Of a DNA stretch of 64,000 nt, positions 53,824 through 61,413 are shown in pieces. Origin of the DNA: Gluconobacter vitians (GTDB lineage: Bacteria; Pseudomonadota; Alphaproteobacteria; Acetobacterales; Acetobacteraceae); assembly GCF_015244565.1 (NCBI RefSeq), contig NZ_JABCQG010000004.1:124001-188000 (forward strand), read 5' to 3'. Position numbers and translations under genes: made by a program. Each line of letters opens with the position of its first letter. Within the stretch, counting starts at the first letter, position 1. The notes below the pieces were generated by a model. That model saw nothing but the letters and a program-made list of their open reading frames with translations, did no database searches and was not told where the DNA came from.

Positions 53824-54435
53824 TCACTTCTTTCCCGGCTTCTTCGGATTCAGTTTGGGCGCCTGGCGCGCTTCCCCGCCATCTTCCCCTTCAGAGTCCA
53901 GCCCTGCAAGGGCTGCACTCGCCTCGATCAGCGCATCCGTCAGGACCAGACGTGCCTTGCGGATATCCACCAGCGGCAGAACCGCCTCGGTTCCATCATC
54001 CAGCCGGATGATGGCATTGTCATCCCGTGCCCCCATAACGGTGCCCGAGAAACGGCGACGGCCATTGAGCGGAACATCCAGCTCGGCTTTTGCCAGATGG
54101 CCGGCGAATCGTTCCCAGTCCTTGGCGCGCGTCAGCGGCCGGTCGATCCCTGCGGACGAGACCTCCAGCATCCACGCACCGGGGATCGGATCATCAACGT
54201 CCAGAATGGCACCCACGGCGTGGCTGATCTGTTCGCAGTCTTCCACCGAGATCAGGGAGCCGTTCGCACGGTCCGCCATGATCTGGATCGTCGGGGTATC
54301 GCGTCCCAGCACGGACAGACGCACGAGCTCATAGCCCAGATCGGCAAGCGTCGGCGCAATCCGCTCCGCAATGCGGGCTTCCAGCCCCGTGAGATGGGGC
54401 AGTTCGATGTCGGAAGAGGCGTTCTGCTGAGACAA
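53824..54435 (-). CDS. rimP: Ribosome maturation factor RimP
   Basis: The 203-residue protein has the RimP N-terminal alpha/beta domain (about 15-85) and the SH3-like C-terminal domain (about 95-170). [25 protein letters not shown] is the family hallmark. It is needed for 30S subunit maturation. The C-terminus is Lys/Pro-rich (NPKKPGKK). It is the first gene of the minus-strand operon; the promoter must lie in the 216-base gap up to 54651. Confidence 0.95.
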   Translation of the reverse strand: MSQQNASSDIELPHLTGLEARIAERIAPTLADLGYELVRLSVLGRDTPTIQIMADRANGSLISVEDCEQISHAVGAILDVDDPIPGAWMLEVSSAGIDRPLTRAKDWERFAGHLAKAELDVPLNGRRRFSGTVMGARDDNAIIRLDDGTEAVLPLVDIRKARLVLTDALIEASAALAGLDSEGEDGGEARQAPKLNPKKPGKK

Positions 54436-54651
54436 GACAAAAAAGGCGGCCCGTCAGGGCCACCCCCCAAATGAGCGGAAGATGAATGGAATATGCCCTA
54501 TGTAAGTCACCTCCCCACCAGACGCAAGAGGAACGCAAATCCCTTTGATCCGGAAGCTCTTATTCATTGGGCGAGTCGAAAGATTTGTTTACATTCCTAT
54601 GCCGCGAAAGCCCTTGTCTTTGGACGCCGTCGGGAGTGAGATGGTTTCGAA

Positions 54652-55263
54652 ATGACTGTCCAGCCAGAGCCCCGTCCAGAACCGAGCCCGCAGCCCCTGC
54701 CATCTGAACCCGCGTCCAGAAGCCGGGCGCTGTGGGGCGGAGGCGGGCTGATCGCGGCCCTGACGGTCGGGGCCGGTGCCTTTTTCTATACCCATAACAC
54801 GACCACACCACCTGCCCCGGCAATTGCCCCTCCGGCCCAGAACACCCCGGCCGTTCCTGCCGCGCAGACCGCCGCCGTCCAGCTGTCCATGCTCTCTCCC
54901 GCGAAGGCCCCTTCCGCCCTTGCCAAAAGCGGCTTCAGCCCGGCCGACCGCGCCCGCATCCTTGCGGCGATCAAAGATGGCAAGATGCGCCTGGTGGAAA
55001 TGCCGGTTCTGGACGCTTCCGGCGCTGTGGGGCAGACGATCGATGTCACGGTCTCGGGCCTGACGCAGCGTGTCATCCTGACGGGCAAGTTCCAGCATCT
55101 GGTTATTCCCATTGTTGAAGCCGGACAGATCCTGATTGCTCCCGTCAGTATGCCCCATGCACCGGCCCTGACCATCGGCGCGCTGACGGCACTTGGTCCG
55201 CAGGCCCTGCCCGCCCTGACGACGCTTGACCAGCGCGTCCTGCTTAACGTGATCGTCCAGTAA
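54652..55263 (+). CDS. Membrane-anchored protein of unknown function, first gene of AAA+ cassette
   Basis: The 203-residue protein has a Pro-rich basic N-terminus, a single membrane helix at about 27-46 (LWGGGGLIAALTVGAGAFFY), a Pro/Ala linker, and a conserved-looking domain at about 90-203 (SGFSPADRARILAAIKDGKM, then beta-rich). Positive charges before the helix predict the C-terminal domain outside the cytoplasm. I recognise no family. Its stop is 12 bases before the AAA+ ATPase start. Confidence 0.7.
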   Translation: MTVQPEPRPEPSPQPLPSEPASRSRALWGGGGLIAALTVGAGAFFYTHNTTTPPAPAIAPPAQNTPAVPAAQTAAVQLSMLSPAKAPSALAKSGFSPADRARILAAIKDGKMRLVEMPVLDASGAVGQTIDVTVSGLTQRVILTGKFQHLVIPIVEAGQILIAPVSMPHAPALTIGALTALGPQALPALTTLDQRVLLNVIVQ

Positions 55264-55275
55264 GGAACCGCCCCG

Positions 55276-56550
55276 GTGTTCAAGTCCCTCGTTCCCATGC
55301 TCAACCGGGCCATGCCGCTGATGATGGCGGCCTTCCTCATTCTGGCAGTGATTCAGGTTGCGGTCATGCTACACCTGTCGCTGAACGGGCTGTGGGCCGC
55401 CATCGAATGGGGACGGCGTTTCTATCTTCCGCTGGCAGGCATCAGCGCCCTTCTGGCAGTCACGGGACTGGCGTATGAAACGTCAGCCGAAAAACTGGCG
55501 CGTCGCGGACTGCGCCGCAGGAAAGGTCTCATCATGGATGTTCTCAGCCGTCTGACAAACCGCGGAGCCCTTGAAGAGCTCATGGCCCGCGAACAGCGTG
55601 AAACCGTCATCGACGCCGACGAACTGGCCGCTTCCCTCCGCGCCCGCGTCATCGGACAGGACCAGGTTTGCGAGGACATCGCCCAGCAGATGCGCCGTCG
55701 CCTGGCCCTGCAGGTCCGCGGCAAGCCTGTCGGCATCTTCCTGCTCGCCGGCCCTCCGGGCACCGGCAAGACCTATCTGGCCAAGCAGATGGCCAAGCAG
55801 ATGGAACGCCCGCTGCTGCATTTCGACATGACACAGATGTCCAGCGCTCATGCCGCGACCCAGCTTTTCGGCTCCCCCAAGGGTTATGTGGGGTCCGATA
55901 CCTTCGGCAAACTGACAGGTGGCCTCAAGGACAAGCCGGATGCCGTGGTCCTGCTCGATGAAATCGAAAAGGCCCATCCAGACGTCTTCAAGAAGTTCCT
56001 CACCGCTTGGAACGACGGTCACGTCACCGAAGCCTCCACGGGGGAACAGGTCTCCACGACCCGCGCGATCTTCATGCTGACGTCCAATGTCGCGACCGAA
56101 GCCCTGACCGAAATCGCCGACCGCCTCGTCAACGAGCCCGAAAAGATGCGCGCCGAGTCGGTCGAAGCCCTGCGCAAGTCCGGCTTCGCGCCCGAAGTTC
56201 TCAACCGTCTGGACCGCATTTTCATCTTCCGCCCCCTGCGTGGACTGGACCTCGCCCGCGTTGCAGCTCTCGAAATCGAAGCCATGATCGAAGGCTACGG
56301 CCTGCATGTGGAAACAGGCGGTATCGATGCCGGTGTCCTGTTTCAGGTCATGGTCAAACAGAAGAACCTCGGTACCGGGGCCAGCGCGCGTGATCTTGTC
56401 CGCTCCATTGAGGACATGGTCAGCGAAAGCCTCATCGTGGCCCGTCAGCAGGGTGCCAAGCGCGTCCGGCTCGTTACGCAGGAGGACGGCACCGTTATCA
56501 CCGAAATCGCAAACGACACCGAAACCCAGCTCGGCCGGATGAGCCACTGA
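55276..56550 (+). CDS. Membrane-anchored AAA+ ATPase of the ClpA/ClpB-D2 type
   Basis: The 424-residue protein has two N-terminal membrane helices (about 12-32 and 49-67), then a single AAA+ module of the HCLR/Clp-D2 type (about 118-400). Visible parts are VIGQDQVCEDIAQQM (start of the module), Walker A GPPGTGKT (159-166), pore loop KGYVG (202-206), Walker B VVLLDE (224-229), sensor 1 TSN (269-271), Arg finger in NRLDR (310-314) and sensor 2 GASARDL (about 368-374). No N-domain, D1 ring, coiled-coil M-domain or IGF/IGL ClpP-binding loop is seen. It should be an ATP-driven unfoldase or remodeller at the inner membrane, facing the cytoplasm. The start is a GTG; its neighbours are both anchored proteins. 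Confidence 0.85.
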   Translation: MFKSLVPMLNRAMPLMMAAFLILAVIQVAVMLHLSLNGLWAAIEWGRRFYLPLAGISALLAVTGLAYETSAEKLARRGLRRRKGLIMDVLSRLTNRGALEELMAREQRETVIDADELAASLRARVIGQDQVCEDIAQQMRRRLALQVRGKPVGIFLLAGPPGTGKTYLAKQMAKQMERPLLHFDMTQMSSAHAATQLFGSPKGYVGSDTFGKLTGGLKDKPDAVVLLDEIEKAHPDVFKKFLTAWNDGHVTEASTGEQVSTTRAIFMLTSNVATEALTEIADRLVNEPEKMRAESVEALRKSGFAPEVLNRLDRIFIFRPLRGLDLARVAALEIEAMIEGYGLHVETGGIDAGVLFQVMVKQKNLGTGASARDLVRSIEDMVSESLIVARQQGAKRVRLVTQEDGTVITEIANDTETQLGRMSH

Positions 56551-56553
56551 CCC

Positions 56554-57483
56554 ATGACGGCATTCGGACGGCTCTGGCGGCGCGCGCCCCTGTGGCGCAC
56601 AAGCGTGATCGTAACGGTAGGCGCGCTGGGCATGGCCGCCTTCTATCCCACTCCGGCACTCAAGAAAGCCATGCCATGGCTGCCGGGGCACCTGCCCGGC
56701 GCAGCGCCAGCAGCCGGACAGCAGGCCGACCAGACTGCTGCCGGACCCGGCGGCGCACCCGGAGCAGGAGACCAGATCGGCGTCCCTGATCCCGGCATCG
56801 CGCAGCACGGAAGCATCATGATCGCCGGACGCACCCTCCCGCTTCCGGCCGGTGACTGGCACCCGATCCTGACTGCCCGGAGCGGCGCTCATGGTGAACT
56901 GTCCCAGCAGATTCTGGCCCGCACCGATCGTGGCGTCGTCTCCGGCGTCATCGTGGTGCGTGCCACGCAGCAGCCCGTCCCGGCCGAACTCGCCGAACAG
57001 CTCGAAACACCGTGCCATGACGACCGCGACTATGCGGCTCATATTTCCGAACAGCCCGGGGTTTCGCAGGAATGCAGCTACACCAGCAATGCCGTCCTCG
57101 AAAACCAGAGCGTCAGCACCGATCCGTTCATCACGGCCGCATTTTCCCGGATGCGCACGCTCGGCTTCCCGATCCCGAGCCTAATGATCAATGTTGGGTG
57201 GTATCATGCGGCCGTGGCCGGCAAGAACACCGCCCATATCGAAACGGTGGAAACGCTCGTCGCCCCGATCGAACATGGCTCACGCCAGTTGCTCGCCCCG
57301 CCGCAATACTGGAACAAGGCTTCGGTTCACAAGAACCCGGACGCCGCCCAGTTCATCGACACGCTTGACCGCTGGATGATCGGCTGGTCCCGCGTCCTGC
57401 GTCAGGGATTTGACGGCACGCTGGACACGGCAACGCTCGTCCCGCCCCTGATCAACGACCCCTCCGCTCCCCGTCCGGCCTGA
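56554..57483 (+). CDS. Membrane-anchored protein of unknown function, third gene of AAA+ cassette
   Basis: The 309-residue protein has one N-terminal membrane helix at about 16-32 after basic residues, a Gly/Pro/Ala/Gln-rich linker (about 45-80), then a folded domain (about 85-300). Two cysteines (in TPCHDDRDYAAHI and SQECSY) could form a disulfide if the domain is periplasmic, as the charge pattern predicts. Other segments: INVGWYHAAVAGKNTAHIET and DTLDRWMIGWSRVL. I recognise no family. It starts three bases after the ATPase stop. Confidence 0.7.
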   Translation: MTAFGRLWRRAPLWRTSVIVTVGALGMAAFYPTPALKKAMPWLPGHLPGAAPAAGQQADQTAAGPGGAPGAGDQIGVPDPGIAQHGSIMIAGRTLPLPAGDWHPILTARSGAHGELSQQILARTDRGVVSGVIVVRATQQPVPAELAEQLETPCHDDRDYAAHISEQPGVSQECSYTSNAVLENQSVSTDPFITAAFSRMRTLGFPIPSLMINVGWYHAAVAGKNTAHIETVETLVAPIEHGSRQLLAPPQYWNKASVHKNPDAAQFIDTLDRWMIGWSRVLRQGFDGTLDTATLVPPLINDPSAPRPA

Positions 57484-57502
57484 ACATGGCCGAGCACCCT
57501 AT

Positions 57503-59032
57503 TCAGTGATGCCCGGTTCCTGAAAACCCACGGCCCAGCCGCCGCTCCGCCATCCGCGCCAACCGCACAAACGGCAGCCCGAGCAGCAGATAGGCCAGAC
57601 CGACCATGATCCCCGTTCCGAAATAATCGTAATATGTAGACGACAGCCGCACATAGGTCTGGCTCAGCTCCGTCAGTGTAATGACGGAGACGAGCGAACT
57701 GTCCTTGAGCAGCGAAATAAAGTCATTGGTCATGACCGGCACAACCGTCCGGAACGCCTGTGGCACGATCACCAGCCGCAGCGCCTGCCAGTGCGTCATG
57801 TTCAGCGCAATCGCCGCTTCCATCTGCCCCCGTGGCACGGAGAGCAGGCCGGCGCGGTAGTTTTCCGCCTCATAGGCCGCGTAATTCAGGCCCAGCGACA
57901 GCACACCCGCCATGAACGGCGACAGACGGATGCCGAAAGCCGGCAGTCCATAGAAGATAAACAGCACCTGAATCAGCAGCGGTGTACCGCGCACCACTTC
58001 GACATACACGCCCGCCACGAAACGCAGCGGCGCTGCGCCGTAATGCCGGGCCAGCGCCAGCAAAAGCCCGAGTGCCACGGCCAGAACCATAGCCAGCGCC
58101 GACACCGCCAGCGTCATGAGCGCCGCCTGCCCAATCAGCGGCAGGAAACTCACATAGCGCCGGACCAGAACATGCCAGCCGCTGCCGGTCGTGTTCGCCA
58201 TGGCCTGCCGGTAATGGTCCCATTCCGTCGGCGCGATATCCGGCTGGCTGTTGTCGCCCGTGTAGTTCGCCATCAGGGGCGTCCACAGGTTCCAGCGCGC
58301 CAGAATGCGGTGCAATGTCCCGTCCTGAATGATTTCGCCCAGCGCCGCATCTACCTGATCACGCAGCGCACGGTTCTCCGGTGAGAACGCGATCCCGTAT
58401 TCCATGCTGCCGATCGGCTCGCCCACGAGCTTCATGTCCGGCGAGATGCTGCCATAATACAGGGCAATCGGCGCATCGAGCAGGATCGCATCCAGCCGCC
58501 CGTTCCGCAGATCCGAGAACGCATTCGTCTCTTCTTCATAAGAGCGCACGTTAGAGCCGCCCTGCCTGCGCAGCATCCGCTCGGCCGTGGTGTCCTTGAT
58601 CGTCCCGACCGTATGCCCCTTGAGGGCGTCCATCGTATCCAGACCGCTCTGGTCATGCCGGACGATGATGCGCTCGCTCGTCACATAATAGGGGCGCGAG
58701 AACAGCACGGCGGCCTTGTGCTCCGGCGTCATCTCGATGCCGTCCAGCACCATCCCGTACAGTCCGCGTGACAGGCCGGGGATCAGGCCGTCCCAGTCAT
58801 TCTGGATGAACTTCGCCTTCCGGTGCATCCGTGCGGCGATCTCGTTGACCAGTTCGTACTCGAAGCCGGTCATTTGGGATTCATGGGCCGGGTCGTGGAA
58901 GACGTAAGGCACATTCGCCTCACCGTCCGACGCCCAGAGCAGCTCCTGCGATGCAGCGGGCGCGTCTGCCAGCGCGATGGAAACGGGGCTGATGGCAAGC
59001 GCTAGCAGAAGTACGAAAAGTTTTTTCATCAC
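57503..59032 (-). CDS. Polar amino-acid ABC transporter: fused substrate-binding protein and permease
   Basis: The 509-residue protein has a signal sequence (about 1-22), a family-3 solute-binding domain (about 30-250; GFEYELVNEIAARM, LDGIEMTPEHKAAVLFSRPYY) and a HisM/GlnP-type permease domain (about 285-500) with four or five membrane segments. The permease EAA loop is GQMEAAIALNMTHWQALRLV. The binding protein is thus tethered to the translocator. The ATPase gene lies immediately upstream and overlaps by four bases. Substrate: an amino acid or similar cation, not identifiable here. Confidence 0.9.
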   Translation of the reverse strand: MMKKLFVLLLALAISPVSIALADAPAASQELLWASDGEANVPYVFHDPAHESQMTGFEYELVNEIAARMHRKAKFIQNDWDGLIPGLSRGLYGMVLDGIEMTPEHKAAVLFSRPYYVTSERIIVRHDQSGLDTMDALKGHTVGTIKDTTAERMLRRQGGSNVRSYEEETNAFSDLRNGRLDAILLDAPIALYYGSISPDMKLVGEPIGSMEYGIAFSPENRALRDQVDAALGEIIQDGTLHRILARWNLWTPLMANYTGDNSQPDIAPTEWDHYRQAMANTTGSGWHVLVRRYVSFLPLIGQAALMTLAVSALAMVLAVALGLLLALARHYGAAPLRFVAGVYVEVVRGTPLLIQVLFIFYGLPAFGIRLSPFMAGVLSLGLNYAAYEAENYRAGLLSVPRGQMEAAIALNMTHWQALRLVIVPQAFRTVVPVMTNDFISLLKDSSLVSVITLTELSQTYVRLSSTYYDYFGTGIMVGLAYLLLGLPFVRLARMAERRLGRGFSGTGHH

Positions 59033-59823
59033 AGCAGCGTCCGCAGGAACCGGCGCGTCCGTCCCTCCTGGGGGTTGGCGAACATCAGGTCCGGATCACC
59101 GCTCTCAACGATTTCCCCGCCCTCGACAAACAGAACACGATCCGAGGCCGCGCGCGCGAAACGCATGTCATGCGTCACGACTAACTGCGTCATGCCCTCA
59201 TCATCCAGCGCACGCATGACGGACAGCACTTCCTCGGAGAGTTCGGGGTCCAGCGCGGATGTCGGTTCATCATACAGCATCACGGACGGCTTCATCGCCA
59301 GAGCGCGCGCAATGGCGGCGCGCTGTTTTTGACCGCCCGAAAGACTGTCCGGATACCGGTCCTTCACACCTGCAAGCCCGACCTTCGCCAGAAGTTCGCA
59401 GGCAATGGACTGAGCCTCGTCACGCGACATTTTCTTGACCTGGATCGGCGCCATCATGACGTTGTCCAGCACCGTGCGATGGGGGAACAGGTTGAAGGCC
59501 TGAAACACCATGCCGACATGCGACCGCAGCTTATGGGCCTCGGCCTCGTTGGCGCGGCTCCAGTGCTTCCCCGTGCACGCGACCGTCACATCCTCGATCC
59601 GGACAGAGCCCGCATCCGGATGTTCCAGAAAATTGAGGCAGCGCAGAAACGTGGACTTGCCACATCCCGAAGGCCCGATCATCGAGATCAGTTCGCCGCG
59701 CTCCACGTCGAGCGACAGGCCCTTCAGAACCTCGTTCCCACCAAAGGACTTGGCGATACCACTCGCCTGCAGCACCAGATCAGCCAGTTCCGGAAACCCT
59801 CGAAAAAAGAGACGCACGATCAC
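59029..59823 (-). CDS. Polar amino-acid ABC transporter ATPase
   Basis: This is an ABC ATPase of 264 residues with Walker A GPSGCGKS, Q-loop MVFQAFNLFPHRT, signature LSGGQKQR, Walker B VMLYDEPTSALDPEL and the H-loop VVTHDMRFA. This is the GlnQ/HisP subtype that partners with the fused permease. The assigned start is a GTG at 59823 without a strong ribosome site; a later GTG (VLQASGIAKSF) could be the true start. Divergent from ccmA. Confidence 0.9.
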   Translation of the reverse strand: MIVRLFFRGFPELADLVLQASGIAKSFGGNEVLKGLSLDVERGELISMIGPSGCGKSTFLRCLNFLEHPDAGSVRIEDVTVACTGKHWSRANEAEAHKLRSHVGMVFQAFNLFPHRTVLDNVMMAPIQVKKMSRDEAQSIACELLAKVGLAGVKDRYPDSLSGGQKQRAAIARALAMKPSVMLYDEPTSALDPELSEEVLSVMRALDDEGMTQLVVTHDMRFARAASDRVLFVEGGEIVESGDPDLMFANPQEGRTRRFLRTLL

Positions 59824-60012
59824 ATGACCGCGCAGCCCTCATAACGGACCTGCGCCAGTGTATCGAGACCTTAATACAGCACGCACCACAATTCATACGA
59901 TCATCATATTCCGCCCAACCGGAGCCCGGCCCTTGCGAAGCACGTCCGCAGGGTCTCTAAAACAGAAAGACACACACCGGGACAGAGCCGAACCCGCGCA
60001 TGAGACCCTTTG

Positions 60013-60648
60013 ATGACCAGCCCGTCTGACTTCCCCACGCCCCCCGTTCCCGGACGATTGCTCGATGTCGAGGACGTCACGGTGTTCCGTGGAGACCGGC
60101 TGGTGCTTGATGGCGTGTCGCTGACGCTGGATGCCGGGGATGCCATGATCCTGACAGGCCCGAACGGGGCCGGAAAATCCACCCTCCTGCGCACGATTTC
60201 CGGCCTGCGTCGCCCCGATTCAGGGGAAGTCATCCGCTATGGCGACCTGGCGTGGCTCGGCCATCAGGATGCGCTCAAGCCCGGACTGACACTGGCGCAG
60301 AACCTGGCTCTGGCTGAAAAGCTCGGCACGAACAGTCTGTCTGACGCACTTGAAGCGCTGGACCTCACCCATCTGACCGATCTTCCGGCACGCCTCCTGT
60401 CTTCCGGGCAGAAGCGCCGCGCCGCTTTCGCCCGCGTCATGCTCTCGGGCGCGCCGCTCTGGCTGCTCGACGAACCGACCGTCGGGCTGGATGTCGCCAG
60501 CATTGAACGTCTCGGTGCCGTCATGGCAGCCCATCGCGCCAAGGGTGGTGCCATGATCGTCACGACGCATGTCCCGCTTCCCCTAGACAACACCCGCTCG
60601 CACGAGCTGCCCTCGCTCGCGCATGTAGAGTCCTTCTGGCTGTCATGA
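60013..60648 (+). CDS. ccmA: Heme exporter ATPase CcmA
   Basis: The ABC ATPase of the cytochrome c maturation system, 211 residues from ATG 60013. It has Walker A GPNGAGKST, LSSGQKRRAAFARVML as the signature region, Walker B LWLLDEPTVGLD and the H-loop region TTHVPL. The CcmA-type sequence GRLLDVEDVTVFRGDRLVLDGVS is clear. It pairs with CcmB, whose ATG overlaps its stop (60645-60648). The rest of the ccm genes are not in the window. Confidence 0.9.
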   Translation: MTSPSDFPTPPVPGRLLDVEDVTVFRGDRLVLDGVSLTLDAGDAMILTGPNGAGKSTLLRTISGLRRPDSGEVIRYGDLAWLGHQDALKPGLTLAQNLALAEKLGTNSLSDALEALDLTHLTDLPARLLSSGQKRRAAFARVMLSGAPLWLLDEPTVGLDVASIERLGAVMAAHRAKGGAMIVTTHVPLPLDNTRSHELPSLAHVESFWLS

Positions 60649-61310
60649 CTGCTTTTCTTGCCCTGATCGACCGTGACCTCCGTCTGGCATTCCGCTTCGG
60701 CGCCGACACGCTGGCCTCTCTGCTGTTCTTTATCTTATGTGGCAGCCTGTTCCCGCTGGCACTTGGCCCTTCGCCGGACCTGCTGCGACACATGGGGCCA
60801 GGTATCATCTGGGTCTGTGCCCTGCTTGCCTGCCTGCTCCCGCTGGACCGGTTGTTCGGAGCGGAACTTGAGGACGGCTCCCTCGACCTGCTGATGCTGA
60901 CCGGCCCGGCCCCGGCCGCCGTGGCCTTTGCCAAGATGGCGGCACACTGGCTGACGACCGGCCTGCCGCTGCTGATCGCCAGCATCCCGCTCGGCATCAT
61001 GCTCGGTGTCAAAGGCTCGGAACTTCCGCTCCTGCTGCTCGGCCTTGCGATGGGCACGATGTCCCTTTCGCTTCTGGGCGGCATGGCAGCCTCGATCGTG
61101 CTTGGCGCGCGGCGTGGCGGCGTGCTGCTGCCACTTCTGGTCCTGCCGCTTGCAACGCCTGTGCTGATCTTCGGCGCGGCCTCGTCCTATGCCGGACAGC
61201 TTGCAACATCACCTGCTGCCAGTCTGGATCTGCTGGGAGCGTGCCTCTTCGCCTGCCTGCCGCTGTGCCCTCTTGCTGCCGGACAGGGCCTTAAGGCTGC
61301 CGTGGGCTGA
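60645..61310 (+). CDS. ccmB: Heme exporter membrane protein CcmB
   Basis: The 221-residue protein has about six membrane segments and starts FLALIDRDLRLAFRFGADT, the CcmB N-terminus. LACLLPLDRLFGAELEDGSLDLLML is the family hallmark. It forms the CcmAB part of the complex that releases holo-CcmE for cytochrome c assembly. Translationally coupled to ccmA. Confidence 0.92.
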   Translation: MTAFLALIDRDLRLAFRFGADTLASLLFFILCGSLFPLALGPSPDLLRHMGPGIIWVCALLACLLPLDRLFGAELEDGSLDLLMLTGPAPAAVAFAKMAAHWLTTGLPLLIASIPLGIMLGVKGSELPLLLLGLAMGTMSLSLLGGMAASIVLGARRGGVLLPLLVLPLATPVLIFGAASSYAGQLATSPAASLDLLGACLFACLPLCPLAAGQGLKAAVG

Positions 61311-61369
61311 AGGACGTGTCATACCTTAACAGGTTGTCATCCGCAGGCCTTTGACGACATGACTCCTTT

Positions 61370-61398
61370 GTGAAACGACTGGACCATATTCGTTTCAC
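61370..61398 (+). promoter_or_regulatory. Inverted repeat upstream of the tricorn-type gene
   Basis: GTGAAACGA at 61370-61378 and TCGTTTCAC at 61390-61398 form a perfect 9-bp inverted repeat with an 11-base spacer, 15 bases before the ATG. It could be an operator or a hairpin in the leader close to the ribosome site. Confidence 0.55.
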
Positions 61399-61413
61399 AT
61401 CGAGATCATCACC

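Noticed and set aside
55276-56550. A type VI secretion ClpV ATPase
   Set aside because: The protein has a single AAA+ module with membrane helices and no N-domain. No Tss genes are in the window.
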